Origin: Romanomermis culicivorax | Taxonomy: Eukaryota > Nematoda > Enoplea > Mermithida > Mermithidae | DNA length: 64,000 nucleotides | NCBI GenBank assembly: GCA_963922205.1 | Contig: CAWUHX010000027.1 | Location: 558,001 to 622,000, forward strand | Reading direction: 5' to 3' | Shown here: one piece after another, positions 45,240 through 57,447 of the stretch | Numbering within the stretch: position 1 is the stretch's first letter | Layout: each line of letters starts with the position of its first letter | Position numbers and translations under genes: made by a program | Notes under the pieces: model-generated | Database searches by the model: none | What the model was told of the DNA's origin: nothing | Seen by the model: only the letters and a program-made list of their open reading frames with translations

Positions 45240-45455
45240 GTCCGACTAGGCCAGTGGCTGGAATGACCTGGTGGCAGAAGTGACCCAATGGCCGAAATGA
45301 CCTGGTGGTGAAAAGGATCCGGTGGCGGAAATGACCCGGTATAGGAAATGACTCTGTGGTAGAGATCACCCAGCGGCAGAAATGACCAGCTGGCAGGAAT
45401 GACTCGGCAGTGGAAATGACCCGGTGACGGAAGTGACCCAGTGACTACGCCAAGC
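45240..45455. repeat. Minisatellite, about 18-bp unit
   Basis: About 11 units of CCGGTGGCGGAAATGACC and variants, adjacent to the 24-bp array but unrelated in sequence. Confidence 0.65.
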
Positions 45456-47112
45456 AAGCTCCAGACACGTTGCCGCCCCATCCACTATAGAACCCCTACA
45501 TGTGGGCATGAAGGCATCATGCTTAAAAAACATACGGCGAAAAATTTTATGCAAAAGATTTTATTTGAAGCAATAAACTTTATATAACGAAATTGTGGAA
45601 TTTTGGTGGGTTTCGAGACTTTTGGGCAGTTGTATAGTTGAACTGGGGCCGTATTTTCAAAGAAAAAAAAGTGTAATCTGTGGGACACCGGATAGATACA
45701 TGGGGCGAATCGAGCTCGGAGATGCTACACCAAATGTGGGGCATGCTGGAACTATAAGTCCGGAATAGGCTGTTTTTTGCAAGTTTTTTGGGCACAACCG
45801 AGCACCATTTGCAGATAGAGGTCAAATGACCACATGCACCCATAGCTAGTCCATAGGCCCGAAATTAGGAAAGAACTCCTAGGTTGTCTCTAGAGAGAGA
45901 GGTCAAGTTTGGGGGTCCACGTATATTATAGGTTGACGCTATCGCGCCACCTATCATTCGGCTATGAAACCAAATGTGGTTAGACTCAAATGTGAAAAGG
46001 TCAGAAGAAAGACACTGATTTGATCATATAACACTACTTAAATTAACTTATCGTTTACGTCACAAAACAGACAACTCGCAAAAAAATATTCATCCGCGAT
46101 GCAGCATTTCTATTTATATAAATATTCTTTCTAGGAAAATGTACAAGAATCGTAAATTGCGCCGTAGATGGCTAAAGGCATACCTTTTTCGTTAAAAAAC
46201 ATACGCAAGGAATTTGCCCTTCAACTATTGGAGCAATTCCAGCATATAATACATCGCAAGGTAGATATTAAAATTTCCGATCGAAAGATACCCAACACGT
46301 TCAACATTGCCGAGCGCTTTAAATCCAGCCTTGACGCAAGAAACGTAAGAAACGTAAGATGCTTACAACATGGCTGATTTCTGCAACACTGTGCAAATTT
46401 TTTTTTGCAAAATATACCTCACTGGATAGAACTCGTCAGGATGTTTCTTGCGCACAGAGAAAATGAGGGGTTCGTTCTATTTTGATCGTTGCAATCACTT
46501 GCGGCAGATTTTCGAGAAAAAAGTATAGATGGGCCCTAATAAATGCAGTTGTGGAATTGCGGAATTTCTATCAGAAAACGCTTCCCCCCATCCGCATTGG
46601 TAGTGGGCTTGGGTTTCGATCATTATAAAAACTGGTGTATACTGTTTCTATAAAATTTTTCTAAATGAAAAATGACAAAATCAATTACATGCAAGCTTTT
46701 ATTGTAGAATTTATGGCTCAAAAATTGTCAAAGATTGGTAGAGAATGCTTGTCACTTTTCAGTCCTGACGGGCGACTATTTTTTAGCAGAAGATGCTTAT
46801 AATATCCACTGGATGAGTGGAATCGGATTTTCTAGCTGAATCGTACCTTCTACTGTGCAGTTTTCTCCATAAATAGTAGTGGAACATTCCACGACGGCCA
46901 AATAGTAAACCGCAGACGCTACAAATACAACAGCAGTTTTATTTCGCAGCATTTAACTGAATCAAAATCGGATAAAATGGAAAAAGATGTTAATCTAGAA
47001 TTTTATCTGCATGGTAATTTTCCAAGTTAGCCAGGTAGTTTTCATCGATTTTTTAATAGATAAAAAGGAAAAATAAACAAAAATACAAATATTGTAGTGC
47101 GATTCCAAAGAA
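45456..47112. other. Host intergenic DNA
   Basis: Nothing gene-like that I can support. A diverged scrap of the TATAGTC-type MITE is at about 46640-46800. The 69-codon plus ORF at 46168-46377 is unrecognised. Confidence 0.35.
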
Positions 47113-50100
47113 TCATTGCTCTATTTTCACCATGTCGAATTTACCATTGCTGGCGATGCACCTGAAATGATAGAAAAACAGTGTGAATTTCGGAATTGTT
47201 ACCACTGCAACAGCAATTGTCAAGATGGCTGCGTGATATGATAACTTCTCTGCATGCAGAACAATTGAGATTAGGTCCTTGTGGCGACATTATTTATCGG
47301 TATCAATAAATCTCACTTGATCTGACTCAATGATCACTTCATTCATAGGGGTGATTTTTTTGGCTGTTCATAGGCAAGATTGACTACTGTGCTCCTAAAT
47401 TTATAAAAGTAACTTCATATTTTTACAATTTTCTGCTAAACGATACGTCACACAGGACTGAAAATTTGTGCTTAGTCAATCAACCTTTAACAATTTTTCG
47501 AATGGATAATCTTATTGCAAAAGCTTTATGTAAAGAATTTTATTACTAATTTTTGTTACTTTTTAGTTTACAGTATTGATTTTTGTCACTTTTCTATTTG
47601 CGGAATTGATTTTTGTCACTTTCGAATTAACAAGCAGTTTATAGAAAACAGACTGAAGATTTTAAATTATTGTGACAAACAAGTTCTCTATGAACAACAA
47701 ATAAAAGTAGGTTCAATTTAACAAAAAATTTTAAACACAGCAAAGGCGTTCAATCCTTTCACGACAATAGGAAGACTAGGATGAACAACGGGCTTATCCT
47801 TAATTCCGATAGAACCTTGTCGACATCTCGTCAAATTTTTACCCCTTTATATCACATAAAATTTTTCTCTCCGAGAACCTTTCACTACTTTTTCGTCTCG
47901 AACTTGAACCGTTTTCCTTGAAATGCTTTTACATGTAGTATTCAATATCATCATAAATTTCTGTAAAACCATAGGTCACACTAGACTGCTTCGTGTAAAC
48001 TATTCTTACGTGATATAAAAAAACTTATATGAGTTCCTTGTTTTAGTGTTAAAAGTGATCATGATTGGTAAAAATTCAATGGTATAGCGCAGAATAGAAA
48101 ATTTGAATTTTTATAAAAATTTCGTGAACCTGGTGAAAACATTTTTGGTTCATCATTGATAATCAAAACTCACCTATAAGGCTTGCTGTGGAACAAAACT
48201 ACGCCCATACTGTAAGATTCGCGGCCGTCGTCGCCAACGCATCCGATCACGTCCGTCCTGATCACGCCGCCACCTTCAACGATGCATTTCATGAGCATAC
48301 GACCGTTAGGGAAAGTTTGGCCCGGTTGGATTTGGCGCCCTTTGTGCGAACAGGCCACCGCTTTCATTTCTGCGCGGCCCAGACTCGGTTGGCTGCAGGC
48401 CCAGACGAAATTTCCGTCGTCGTATTTACCCTCTGGAAAAAATTGTTTTGCATATTCCTCATGTCATTTGAAAATGTACCGCTGTTGCGCGAAAAAAGAA
48501 ACCATCAAAAATCAGTCTTGGAATACAAAAAATTCAAAGAAATCCTCTGGCAGGGGATGAACATTCATCGCAAGCTAGGATTTCCTCTTTGCAAATTGTG
48601 GTCTGGACTACACAAAGCGCACGCAGGAACTATTTGCTTTTGTTTCTTTCCCAGGCTTATTTTAAAATAGGACTGCCGGGTTTCCGTACGGAATACGAGA
48701 GCGGCCAATTGAAAAATTTTGTTAAAACTTAAAAAAACCGTTACCATCGAATATGGAGCCCAAAACTTTTTCAAGATGCATTGGAAAAATTTCAACATGC
48801 GTCGCAAAAAATCAAGATGTAAGAGTTTTTCGACGTTCTTCTTTTCAAGTGCATCGCATTTTGTTCAAGATAACCTCGAGAAAAATCAAGATCCCATCTT
48901 GAAAAAAATCAAGATTCTATCTCAAGAAAATCACGATCCCAATCTAAAAAATCAAGATGGGCAACATATCAAAGAATGAAAATTTCTGAGTTTCGAAACT
49001 AAATAATCAAAGGCGTTGCTCCGGGCCTACGTGTATACATGGGGAACTCTTCAAATTGGATTTCTGAGGCCAGGGCTTGCCGGCAGAGGGCGCCCTTGAT
49101 TTCTTTGAGAGGTTTCAAAAATGTGGTTATTTTGCACGAGGAATCTGATGGACATATTGGTTTTTCATAAAAAATTTTATTTTTCAAGATTTTTCCTTAA
49201 TAGTCAAAAATGCTTGTTTTTCACCCAAAATGCGGTAATCTCGGAAAAGAATCAAAATTCTAGTTTTTTTTGTCGGGTTTCTGCGCAGGTAGAAAATGAT
49301 AGTAGGACAGAAGACGAAGTCCAAAACTTTGATAATTTTCCGAAATTACTGCATTTTGGGTGAAAAACAAGCATTTTCCAAATGATAAAATAACTCTTCA
49401 AAATAATAAAAGAAATAATAAAATAAGTAACTCTCTTCAAAATCTTTTGCGCGGAATGTTACTGTAGAATTTTTCAATCAAAAACATTTTTTTACCTGAC
49501 GAGCTTTTATCCTGAAAGAAAGAAAAATAAGGCATGCACAAAAATCAAATTTAAAACGACCCTAAAAAATTTACGCAGGACACGAAACTATGCAATTAAA
49601 TAAGCGCGATATGATTTTTAAATAATGAGTGACATTTTATGTGAACTGAAAAATACTATTATCAATTAAAATAAGGTTCTTAATTCAAAAATTAAACACA
49701 GGTCTATCAAGCCTACTAATTTTAACAACTTTATACTTTAGAAAGTATTCATGAAAAGCCTTATAATCCATGATTTCAAAAAATGTAAGCACAGTTTTTT
49801 GCATATTTTTCCTAAACAATTCCCAGGTATCTACCAATCCATCATTCTTTTCATAGCCTTGTCTCGTCGCCATATACAATTTTGTGCCATATATAAAACA
49901 ATACTGGCCAGAGTTAGTTGCTCCTTACTACAAGAATCTAATTTCAAACCAAAGACAAAATTGATTATATTTACACTGAAATTATTACAAATTCTCTTCG
50001 GCAGTCCTACAATCGTTACCCGAAAATCTTAGTCTTGGACGTAAGACTATTGCGTGCAAAACATCTTCTCTACAGGAATCATCTTGTGCTATACAAAATT

Positions 50101-51444
50101 TAAAATTTGGATCTTGGCAGTTATTCATATGATTAATTTTGGATCTAGTCAGAAGAAACTGGTGCAGAATTGCAAAATGAAGATTTCTTGTACCACCATC
50201 CAAAATCTTGCACTTCAATGAGCTTAAAAGTTTGTTTATATCCACCCAATACAACATTGACTTTTCATTGGTTAGATTTCCTTTTCTAATTTGAAAATAC
50301 AAAAATTTTGTTTCTTTATTATTTTGTTTTTTGTTTCTTCACTTGATTACTCAAAATAATTGAATCTTTATCTGTGTATCTAAGACCGGTTTTAACTTCT
50401 GCTAATCTAATTTTTTTGTTCAATTCTGGAAAATTTAGCATGTTCAAGCATTCCTAATTTTTTCATAAAAGTATTCAAAAATTTGCAAGTCCGTCATTTT
50501 CAACCTTTTGTATCTAAGTAAAAGCATCAAACTCATGGCTTGCAGGAAAACATCAGTGAGATTTATGCCTCCTAGTTCTACCGGTAGTTTTAACGGTTTA
50601 ATTGCAACAAAACTCCTTGGGATAGATGACGTCCAAATGAAACTTGCAGAAAGTCGTTCAATGTTGGTTCAGAAAATCGTTCAACTGTTAGTGGTTTGCT
50701 GAGTTGGTTCAAAAGTTTAGGCATCTACAAGACGTGTGGTTGAGAAGAGATTGGCTTTTTAGGAAGATTTTTCAAGAGGAACGCACTTTCAGAATAGGCT
50801 GTAGAAGCATTTTAACAAAAATATGGTATAGTATCTAATCCTTCAGATGCTCAAGTGGACAACGGTAATTGAACCAACACAATTCGTATCACTGACCCGA
50901 CAATCAACTTACCCATCGGTATTTTCTTGTCGCCACGCAGTAGGCAAAATGCAAATTCGAAGTTGCCATTTCTACATTGCAGGACGAAGCTACCTTTCTT
51001 CTGCTGCTGACCATCGTAGCAAGCAGGCGGCGACGCCATCGACGATCCATAGGGGAAACCACCGTTACCGATAGTCCAATCAAGCGGTTGGTTCGGCTGA
51101 CCGGTTTGCAGCAGGGGCTGAACAGGCTGCGGTTGAAGACGATAGCCGCCGTTAGTCCAATCAAACGGTTGGTTCGGCCGACTAGTCTGCGGTTGGACTT
51201 GAAAAGGCTGCAATTGTGGCTGATAAGGCACAACTTGCGGTACGTCGCCCGACTGGGGTACGATTCCCGGCGGTTGGACGCCACCGTTATCACCCATCAA
51301 TTGAATGCCAGCGCCACCATCTGAGTTCGAAGGCGATGGGCTAGTGTTGCCGCCGTCGAATGGCGTAACGTCGTTGGACGTTTGGCCTAGCGACTCTCGG
51401 TGCGACAAAAAGTACAGTAAACAAAGTACGGCGAAATAAGCCAT
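47113..51444 (-). CDS. Gene 2: secreted FN1-like (MIG-18-type) protein, three exons
   Basis: Exons: 50913-51444, 48174-48432 and 47113-47161, with canonical donors GTAAGT and GTGAGT, acceptors TTCCAG and TTTCAG, and exact phase continuity; 279 residues. I start at the ATG at 51444 (MAYFAVLCLLYFLSH), which gives a clear signal peptide; an ATG 13 codons upstream is in frame. Residues about 25-135 are a Pro/Gln/Asn/Gly-rich linker with a repeated Arg/Gly-x-Asn-Gln-Pro-x-Asp-Trp-Thr unit. Then come two Cys units: ACYDGQQQKKGSFVLQCRNG, then NFVWACSQPSLGRAEMKAVACS through IGCVGDDGR. The short last exon gives CIASNGKFDMVKIEQ. The pattern resembles nematode MIG-18-like fibronectin-I domains, so an extracellular-matrix role is likely. 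The 2.5-kb first intron holds a LINE fragment; the second holds MITE scraps. Confidence 0.75.
48860..48965 (+). repeat. Short tandem repeat AAAAATCAAGAT-C
   Basis: About five degenerate units based on AAAATCAAGATCCCATCT, inside the first intron of gene 2. Confidence 0.5.
49207..49377. repeat. Long hairpin
   Basis: Arms 49207-49248 and 49336-49377 (42 nt) are inverted with only two mismatches; the core AAATGCTTGTTTTTCACCC pairs with GGGTGAAAAACAAGCATTT. The loop is 87 nt. It is intronic in gene 2. Confidence 0.7.
49685..50790 (-). mobile_element. Decayed LINE (non-LTR retrotransposon) 3' fragment
   Basis: The minus strand between about 50440 and 50670 is open for a typical post-RT segment: SASFIWTSSIPRSFVAI, then LKLPVELGGINLTDVF, then a helix ending LLLRYKRL. 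The Leu-Pro-x-x-x-Gly-Gly-Ile/Leu-x-Leu motif is a hallmark of LINE reverse transcriptases just after the thumb. Further downstream, 49985-50302 (HFAILHQFLLTRSKI, CREDVLHAIV) fits the zinc-binding-like C-terminal segment, and 49685-49879 may be the end. Several stops separate the pieces. The fragment lies inside gene 2's intron on the same strand. Confidence 0.65.
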
Positions 51445-51806
51445 GTTTCGTAGTCGAGCGAAAATTAGAGAATGATGCTGCATGCATTAGGAGTGACCGC
51501 GTTTTTTAAGTCAGAGTTCATTTAAAAAATTTACAGATGCGTGGAGCAAAATTTCTCTTTCGCATGACTAGTTAGCGTGAATGTATGACGAAAAACCCGC
51601 CAAACACCTGCCATATTTGGATATCCTGTATGAAAAGTTCTAAATCGGATGATATTTCCAAGCGAGCTGCTGTGCAGACTTGGCCAATTTTGAATCACGC
51701 ATGAAATTTACTATAACATTTGCTACTTATCATTTAAACTACAAGTACGTCTGACCATCGGATTTTAATGTCAGAGCAAATATTTGCTTATCATTTTGCG
51801 GTCCAG

Positions 51807-54800
51807 TTACCGATCGTCTATTCTTTCCATGTTGAACATGTGATTAGATGCGGTACATCTGAAAATAAAAAGGATTGGTTACTATAGTTTACTGTCTTTT
51901 AGTAGAGCTTCACCTCGTTCGGACTCGCAAAAACGACAAGGAGTACAAAATCGGTTTGCAGCGCCTTGGAATTTTTGGCTTTGGTGAACATGAGTACATA
52001 ACTTTTTGCATTTGGAAAATGATTAAAACATCATCAGCATGGGACAATGGTAGAGGTTCTTGCAATCCGAAGAAGCCATCCAGATACATTGTTGCTCGCC
52101 CAGTTTCTGAATTTTAGTTTGAATTCAATTCACTGAAAAAAACAGACATTTCATGCACGAAAAAGATATTAAAAATGTTCTTTTTCCAACACTATAGAAT
52201 ATCATAATCTAAAATTTCCTCCCAGTGCTAAGCGCCAGAGATATTCAAATCCGAAGAAAAATACCCATCGCGCTTTTTTATGTTTTAGATCATTTGAAAA
52301 AATCGGTTTTGATAAATAATTGTGATCGATGGTAAATTACTGACTCCAGATATAAAAGATAAAAGTGGAGATAAAATGTTTGATTTTTCTTCCGCCAATC
52401 AAATGGTGAAAAGATCATGATCGATCATCGGAGTTGCAGAAGAACGTGCTGAAAAAATGCCTTTTCCAACATTTGAGAGGCTTCGAAATCAAAACGTTTC
52501 GGCGCCAGGCAGCGAACAAGTTACTGGCCAGACTTTTGATTTCTCACCCAAAACTCAGGAAATTCAATTTTAAAAGTCTGGAAGTGATTGAAATATAAGG
52601 GAAGTAACTTTTAATATTTTTTTCTGATGAAATTAAGCGAATTTTTCAATTTTAGAGTGGGGAACTAAAAATTAATCTGTGCAACCAAATTTTTTCTCCA
52701 AGTTACAGATCAACCTGGCTTGTGCGAAAAACCCTGATGATTGATTTGAAAAATGACTGATCTAATATGTGAGCCTTATTATTCTATGTGTGATTACGAA
52801 TGTATTCAAAATGATTGATCTGCTATATGGGCTTCTACTTTGATTTCGAAGATCGTTTGTGACTAAATTTGTTGAAAACAACTGTTTTTTTATTACCACA
52901 TTTGTTTACAAATTTTTTGGTTTTGGCTTGTTGAAATTCGTATTGGCCTGGAAAATTTTGACCCTAGGTGCCAAATGGCTTGTCGACAAAAAATGAGAAG
53001 AAACCCTGGTTGTAAATGAACACTTTCCTGCATTTTGGAAACCAAACATATGCCAAAACGTCCGGATGCTTCGCGCTCCTCATTATCAAATACTCCTAGA
53101 CTCTTTCAAATTATTGTTTGCAAATAAAACTTAGGTTTTTACTATTAACCCACCAGTTTTTGAAGAAACTTTTGTTTATGCAGTTGCTAGAATATAGATA
53201 AACAGTTGCTCAACAGTTGCTAGATAGATGGAGAGATGTTCCTAGGAGCTCATGTAATCAACAAATCTCTCGGCAGTGCCAGCTTGAAGCTGGATTTTTT
53301 TGCAAAAATTATATATACTCAATAATGTGATAGTCAGACATCAGAAAGGTCAATCCTTTTTCGAATTAATTTATATGCTCATTTCTTGCATTTAGGAGTT
53401 TTGGCTGATTCGGGGTGTTAGTGCTCTGCAGGAGGAAACCGAAATTTTGACGAGGGATTTCCCTGAGGGAGACCGCGAGACTTTTCATCAACTGGGTTGG
53501 TGAAGATACTTCACAATTTTTTTGACTTTCTTGCGACGTTGAACCAGAATATTACCGTGAAATAAAGCTACAGTATGATAGACATATTATTTGTATCGTA
53601 TAGAAACCCCGTAATTTTCAACTAGACAAAGTTTTCGTAAACTGACCTGTAATGGGCGCCGTTCATGGTCACCACACCCATGTGGCCGACTTGCACTCCG
53701 TTGTCGCCCACGCACCCGACGATCTCCTTCTCCAGAAAAGAATTGCCTTGTTTCGAGCAAACCATTGCCGCTCGACCGTTTTCCACCCATGTTTGGCCGG
53801 CCGTGTATTTTTGACCTTTGTACGAACAAGCGGCTGCACTGATCTGTATTCTACCTAAAGACGGCTGGGAACACTTCCAGACGAAATTTCCATCGTCAAA
53901 AGACTCTTCTGAAAAAAAGGAGAACAAAAACCGTTTTCCGACGAATCTGACATCAGCAAGCCTTTCAATATTATCGTACATAAAAAATCGACAGACTGAA
54001 AAATTTTGACTTGAAAGTTGTACTCCGTCTTCATGAAAAGACTTACAATTGAAAAATAGTAAAAAATCGTGTTCATTCAAAGCATTAACTTACGGTTTTT
54101 TACTTAAAAACTTGCTGCAAGTTAGTTGAAACTGCTCACAAATTTCCAATCCTGCGGAACATGTAGTTTGGCAGAAAATTGTAGCAGTACTTGCTGTCCA
54201 ATTTTATTATTTGGAAGCATTTCAGGAAAAACAGATCGAAGTTCCATTTTTGCCGTAGTACGGGTACATGCTGCACGGCAGGACGTCTCAAAAAATAGAT
54301 TGTCTTTGAAGTTTGTAATTTCAAAAGGGTTTACATTGATCCTACCTGATCCGGAAAAGGACGTCTCGGCGTCGCCATTTCAGCGACAGCCAGTTCGGCG
54401 CCGTGCCGTTTCGGCATTAATCTTTTTTCTTCTGTTTAATTTTTACTTCCGTCCTCTTTACTTTCTTTCTTTTTTCATCTCATTCCTTCTCTGTATTATA
54501 TGTATCTTTGTATTTTTTCTGTCGGAAAACGTTAGCGAAAAATTTGGAATGAATCCATGATTATAATTTGTTTTTTCTGTATGGAAATAAAACTGTTTTA
54601 CCTGTTGTCTTTTTTCATTAAATGCTTACGAAATGAAAATAATTGACAAAAATTAGCACGGTCGTTGAAATCGTTCACACAAACTTTTGACTTTGAAATT
54701 TTTTATTCAAAAAATAGCTGAAAACTAGTCGAGTATGGTCACAGATTTTCGGCCCTATGTGACAAACGTTCAGCTGAAAATCTTAAAAGTGTGATATAGT

Positions 54801-57447
54801 ACTTGCTTTCCACTCTCATTATTTGGAAGCATTTCAAGAAAAATGATCATAATCAGCTATTTTTTTATTTGTTGAACATTATGCATAAGCTTTGCGTAGC
54901 ATCATTTTCAACATTTCAGTAAAAAAAAAGTCCTTTTCATTTTCTGCAACAATTTTTCATTTGGCAACTCTTTTTTTCCCCTGGTTTTCTTTCTGTTCTC
55001 TATCTTGATATACTCCTTTACACAACTACTACAACCTCTGTAAGTTACTGGGGAAATAATGCTGATTTTTTATTATTCTGTTTTTGCATATGAAATTATA
55101 CAATGTCAGGCGCCGAAATAGCTGGCGCCGAATTGGCTGGCACTGAAATGGCGGCGCCGAACAATCCTAGACCGTACTTGATCAGCGTCTATAAAACACC
55201 TTTCACTTTTGCAATAAAAAATACTTGAAACATAAAACAAACAAAAAAAACAAAATCCAAAAAACAAACTAAATAAAACAAAAGACACAACATTTGAGAA
55301 CCTTATATGAATTTCCGATGCCTATTTTCGTCTGATTTTCGGTTCTTAAAATATCTTAAGTCTCTCCGAATCACGAAGAGTTTTTTGGCCAAAAAATCGC
55401 CGAGTAGTTCTTATGCATATGACGAACATTTGGGGGTGGGGGTGTAGCCAATTGCACCTCTTTCATTTGCGCCTGTGCAAATTGCGCGGATCCAAAGCGC
55501 CATGTTTTATATGCGCCATTTGCAATTGCGCCATTTTTCACAATGCGAAATTACTAAATGTGCATTATTTGCGCCATGATTCACTTGGGCTAAAACAACA
55601 TACTAAATGGAATAACGTTCACATAATACAGTTACGAAAACCACCCAGTCTAGGCAAAAACCTACAGTATTGTGAATTATGTGACAGCCATACAAACACA
55701 CTAGTCTCTAAGTCACATAGTTGTAAATTATCATTAACCTACAAACTTTTCAGATTTTACTTACTGAAATGAATTACTGAAATAAATAGGTGATAATCTA
55801 CATCTTGTAATTTTTTTCATGGGGTGTTTCAGGATGCAAAGAGCTAGAAAGGAGGAAAGGGGTCTTTGTGAAGAAAGACTGCCCTCGTAGAAATATTTCT
55901 TTGCTCACTTTTTCGGTTTCAAACCTGTATTTTAATGGAATGACATCGTTTTCAGTTACAGTGCTAAAATTTCAAGTTATCTCGTTTTTTTCCGAAATTT
56001 CAATCGGTTAATATCGGCTCCGGATGCAGTTAACGCCCAATTCAGGAGTGCAGTCGCCGACTGTCGCCGATTGTCGGCGACAAAAATCCGAAGTTTTTTT
56101 CACCTCTGAATTGGGTTTTCTGCAAATTGACTATTCATTCCTTAGAGTCGCCTACTGTCACCGACAAAAATCCTAGGATTTTTCACTTCTCAATAGGGCT
56201 TAACCGTTGCACATGCTTTAAAGTTTGAGATCCGCTTGATATGACGCCGAATCGTACGAAATTATTTCCGAATATTTTGAACATCCAGTTCCCCCTAATA
56301 TAGTTTTTACAGCGTCTCCGACGATTGCGAAATATCCATTTCGGGGGAGTAGTCCTGGATTGACTTCAAATTCTAGGTGAACTTAGATCACGTAATACAT
56401 CAGCGATGTGAGCCTTAAAAACCCAGACGCTCTTCCACTTCTAAAATTATTATTACATGATGAAATTTTCAAATTTCATCATTTTGACCCGTGTAAAATT
56501 TAGAAAAATGTTTACTGCCCTGTTTCTGAAGATTCCAGTTACAAAGGCACAGAACGATGAAAAGATGATGAAAAACATCGAAGAAAATAAGCGTGGAGAA
56601 CAAGGTCGAGGAAACGGAGATTCTTCAGAGAAATTTTGGATTTTTGTAAATTTCTCCCAATTGTCATATCACCCTTTTAAGTATGCATCATTGTTTTTAT
56701 AAAAGTAATTTTTTACTCCTGCTATCGAATTCCAGATGGAAGTTCAGAATTAATGTAATAAGAGGAGAAGATGGGTGAGAAGGCAAACAAAACAAGTAAA
56801 TAATACTGAAGATTGAAGAAACAAGGAAAGATCAAATTTAGGAGTACAGTGAGTTATACCTATTCTGAGTCTTTTATCGCTGAACAAACAAAATTTCGGC
56901 TCGAATACGCCGTTATTGCACACGTATATGAAGCTTTTCCGCTGTTCTTCTCGACCTGGCTGGCATTGATTTTGATCTCGACCTTGACCTTGATACTGAA
57001 TGTTCAATAAAACCACAGTTGGCAGACTATCTTATGCTTTCTTTGTTCTGCTTGAGGATGCTGTTGCCCAGCATGGCAAATGTCCTAACTTACTTGATTA
57101 AAACTAGTCTCACTGCCTATGGAATATAGCTGCTGTTGACCTCCTTGCGGGTACCCTTGGTCTTGTGGATCTTGTGGATACTGTTGTTGTTGAGGATACA
57201 CTTGACCATTTTGATTCAGTGTGGGCTGAATGTCTTGCGGATATTCTTGTTGTTGTTGTTGAGGATAGGCTTGGCCACCTTGATTTAGTGCGGACTGACC
57301 GTCTCCCGGGTATTGTTGTTGCTGAGGGTAGCCTTGGCCACCTTGGCTAAGATCTAGCGGGTACGGTTGCCACGATGTACCATCTGGATTGAAGTTGATT
57401 TCGGCACAAATCGGTGAAAAGGCGACGAATAGGAACTTGAATAACAT
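51807..57447 (-). CDS. Gene 1: secreted FN1-like (MIG-18-type) protein, four exons
   Basis: Exons: 57094-57447, 56860-56995, 53647-53908 and 51807-51858, all with GT-AG borders and matching phases; 267 residues. The N-terminus MLFKFLFVAFSPICAEI is a short signal peptide. Residues about 25-118 are Gln/Pro/Tyr/Gly-rich with three copies of a Gln-x-Gly-Gln-x-Tyr-Pro-Gln-Gln-Gln unit. Exon 2 gives the first Cys unit (QCQPGREEQRKSFIYVCNNG, FEPKFC). Exon 3 gives the second (NFVWKCSQPSLGRIQISAAACS, MVCSKQG, IVGCVGDNG). Exon 4 gives CTASNHMFNMERIDDR. The architecture is the same as gene 2, but here the linker and first Cys unit are separated by an intron. Likely secreted; the linkers differ in sequence and length between paralogues. 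Confidence 0.72.
51859..53646 (-). other. Last intron of gene 1
   Basis: 1.8 kb without a recognisable element or exon. It is AT-rich, with scattered short ORFs only. Confidence 0.5.
54088..54240 (+). mobile_element. Truncated, diverged TATAGTC-type MITE
   Basis: Shares CTCACAAATTTCC, GTACTTGCTGTCCA and TTATTTGGAAGCATTTCAGGAAAAACAGA with the family's second half; the first half is lost. Confidence 0.5.
54349..55175. mobile_element. Foldback element with TTCGGCGCC subrepeat arms
   Basis: The left arm (54349-54420) holds CGCCATTTCAG-GACAGCCAGTTCGGCG. The right arm (55105-55175), read in reverse complement, holds CGCCGCCATTTCAGTGCCAGCCAATTCGGCG. A diverged TATAGTC-type MITE (54604-54850) lies inside. 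No clear target duplication was found. It sits in the intron between gene 1 exons 2 and 3. Confidence 0.6.
54604..54850 (+). mobile_element. TATAGTC-type MITE, copy 4 (diverged)
   Basis: Starts GTTGTCTTTTTTCATTAAAT and ends TTTGGAAGCATTTCAAGAAA, with the inner landmark TACTTGCTTTCCACTCTCAT. Confidence 0.6.
55450..55610. repeat. Tandem repeats of a GCGCCATTT/AATTGC unit
   Basis: Seven or so degenerate units based on AATTGCGCCATTT. It resembles one arm of a subrepeat-built foldback element, but no partner arm is visible within the window. Confidence 0.45.
56030..56203. mobile_element. TTAA-flanked MITE with GTCGCCGA core
   Basis: TTAA at 56030-56033 and 56200-56203. The inner termini CGCCCAATTCAGGAGTG and, in reverse complement, GCCCTATTGAGAAGTG match at 13 of 16 positions. 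The core is rich in GTCGGCGAC/AGTCGCC. Relatives lie near 32190-32345 and 17500-17580. TTAA targets are typical of piggyBac-type transposases. Confidence 0.55.

Noticed and set aside
44812..45554. Overlapping ORFs in the minisatellite region
   Set aside because: Open in several frames and both strands because unit lengths are multiples of three; no splice or start context.
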